From Mimachlamys varia (Eukaryota > Mollusca > Bivalvia > Pectinida > Pectinidae), in contig OX392538.1 in assembly GCA_947623455.1 (NCBI GenBank), forward strand, positions 23,931,001 through 23,995,000: DNA of 64,000 bases, given 5' to 3'. Under the pieces are notes generated by a model. That model was not told where the DNA came from and did not search any database. It saw only the letters and a list, made by a program, of their open reading frames with translations. Position numbers and translations under genes: made by a program. Below, piece by piece: positions 63,013 to 64,000 of the stretch (its first letter is position 1; each line of letters begins with the position of its first letter).

Positions 63013-63373
63013 AGGCCCAATATACGTAACTTTCGGCAAAACTTGAAGCCTAATAACTTATTATATTTATAGATTTAGTTAAGATTAGCTGATATCAGCA
63101 ATATTCAAGATGATTTCTTGCGCAGTTACCGGTACAGCAGTAGTTGAAACTTGGTATTTGTAAACATGTGTCCATTTGGAACCGTATTCTACCTTCGGTT
63201 CGTTGTTGAAGTGGGCCACACCTGAATTATTTTTAGTTCTGGATTTTTCTGTCAAGAGTTTCTTGTTTGTTACCGCTCAAGTTTACTTCGTTTTAGCCTT
63301 AATTTTGCATGGTTATTAACTGGATTTTTTGTCAGAATTTCCAAAAATTCCTGAAGTTACGTATATTGTGCCT
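63013..63373 (-). mobile_element. TTAA-flanked MITE, copy 4
   Basis: About 361 bp. AGGCCCAATATACGTAACTT is at the left and AAGTTACGTATATTGTGCCT at the right, with TTAA exactly adjacent at 63009-63012 and 63374-63377. Reverse orientation relative to the 8713 copy. The clean ends suggest a relatively recent insertion. Confidence 0.9.
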
Positions 63374-63377
63374 TTAA

Positions 63378-64000
63378 CGCTGAAAATCTTTATTTGAGGC
63401 TTTAGGTTTTGAAACATTCAACGAAGCACTCCAAAGAAAAGGACACCCTAGGGGGCAGGGGACCGAGAAGTTTTCGATGTGTCGTGTTGACCATGGAAGA
63501 TAATGCCTATGGATGACTATATTTATCAAATATTCAGCTTTGTTTCGATATTTCTTTCGAGGAGGTTTGTCGTGTGCAGATAACACCCGATGACTGTATA
63601 TGTCATGTCGTAATGTCTATTTCAGTTACCGATTAAAAATAGGAATCCCTCAACGTTGTCATGTGCTGGAACTATTTATAGAATGGTCAGTGGGCGGCGA
63701 ACTCAAGGATAATTGTAATTGTACATCCCCTGGCCAGTTGTTTTCACATTTCTATATGGACATTTTTTTCGATGGTATTGATCGAATTTGCAATATGTCA
63801 AAAACGAAGTGCAATTACCATTATTTCCCAATGGAAATATGATTATTTGTTATTTGTTGTTTATTAATTGCTTATTGGTTTAAGGCATTATATTTACGCA
63901 ACAATTAATGCTTATCTAAAGACAGGTTTCTTTTTATACTACAAACAAATGACAAGTTTTTTTCATAATGATTAATCTGAATCAGATTGAGTGAGAACTT
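63378..64000. other. Noncoding end of window
   Basis: No gene or repeat recognised; the short frames on both strands are unremarkable. Confidence 0.4.

Overview
The window is animal nuclear DNA, most likely from a bivalve mollusc. The evidence is an AT-rich, intron- and repeat-dominated sequence, tRNA-headed SINEs of a type I associate with bivalves, a decayed non-LTR retrotransposon, several families of small inverted-repeat transposons, and vertebrate-style Bcl-2 exons with GT-AG borders. The species assignment is an inference from recall and was not checked against a database. Most open reading frames in the window are short, begin at chance codons, and look like noise.

The only protein-coding locus I can support is a Bcl-2-family survival gene on the + strand, between about 28.5 and 46.1 kb. 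It has two tandem, intact and clearly paralogous core exons (exon A 28514-28975, exon B 31756-32199). Each encodes BH4, BH3, BH1 and BH2 and ends exactly at the BH2 tryptophan on a GT donor in phase 0. One membrane-anchor exon (45531-45674) follows behind a clean AG acceptor, also in phase 0. From their aligned methionines the two cores are each 140 residues, with no gap and about 52% identity (hand count). Spliced to the tail, each gives a 187-residue protein, close to the usual Bcl-w size. I saw only one tail exon, so the simplest reading is one locus with alternative core exons sharing a tail. The alternative is two genes, one of which has its tail unrecognised or outside the window.

Layout: 1-265 is a 53-bp array carrying CRE-like octamers. 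The stretch 0.5-5.5 kb holds small duplications, a 70-bp-arm hairpin and a TTAA-flanked MITE. A decayed reverse transcriptase lies at 6.3-7.6 kb, followed by a second MITE copy, a 41-bp minisatellite and a long hairpin up to 10.6 kb. A 3.9-kb element with 27-bp terminal inverted repeats spans 11984-15878, with a second MITE family nested in it. The stretch 16-25.8 kb is noncoding with SINEs. A 2.2-kb, 29-bp minisatellite (25.8-28.0 kb) ends about 500 bp before exon A. The stretch 32.2-45.5 kb is intron with more MITE and SINE copies. From 46 to 64 kb there is no recognisable gene, only repeats, a retroelement fragment and possible CTCF-type motifs.

Within the locus, the proteins encoded by the core exons are expected to act at mitochondrial or ER membranes by sequestering pro-apoptotic BH3 proteins, with the tail exon supplying the anchor. 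Reading through either donor would give anchorless proteins, as in the known BCL2-beta isoform.
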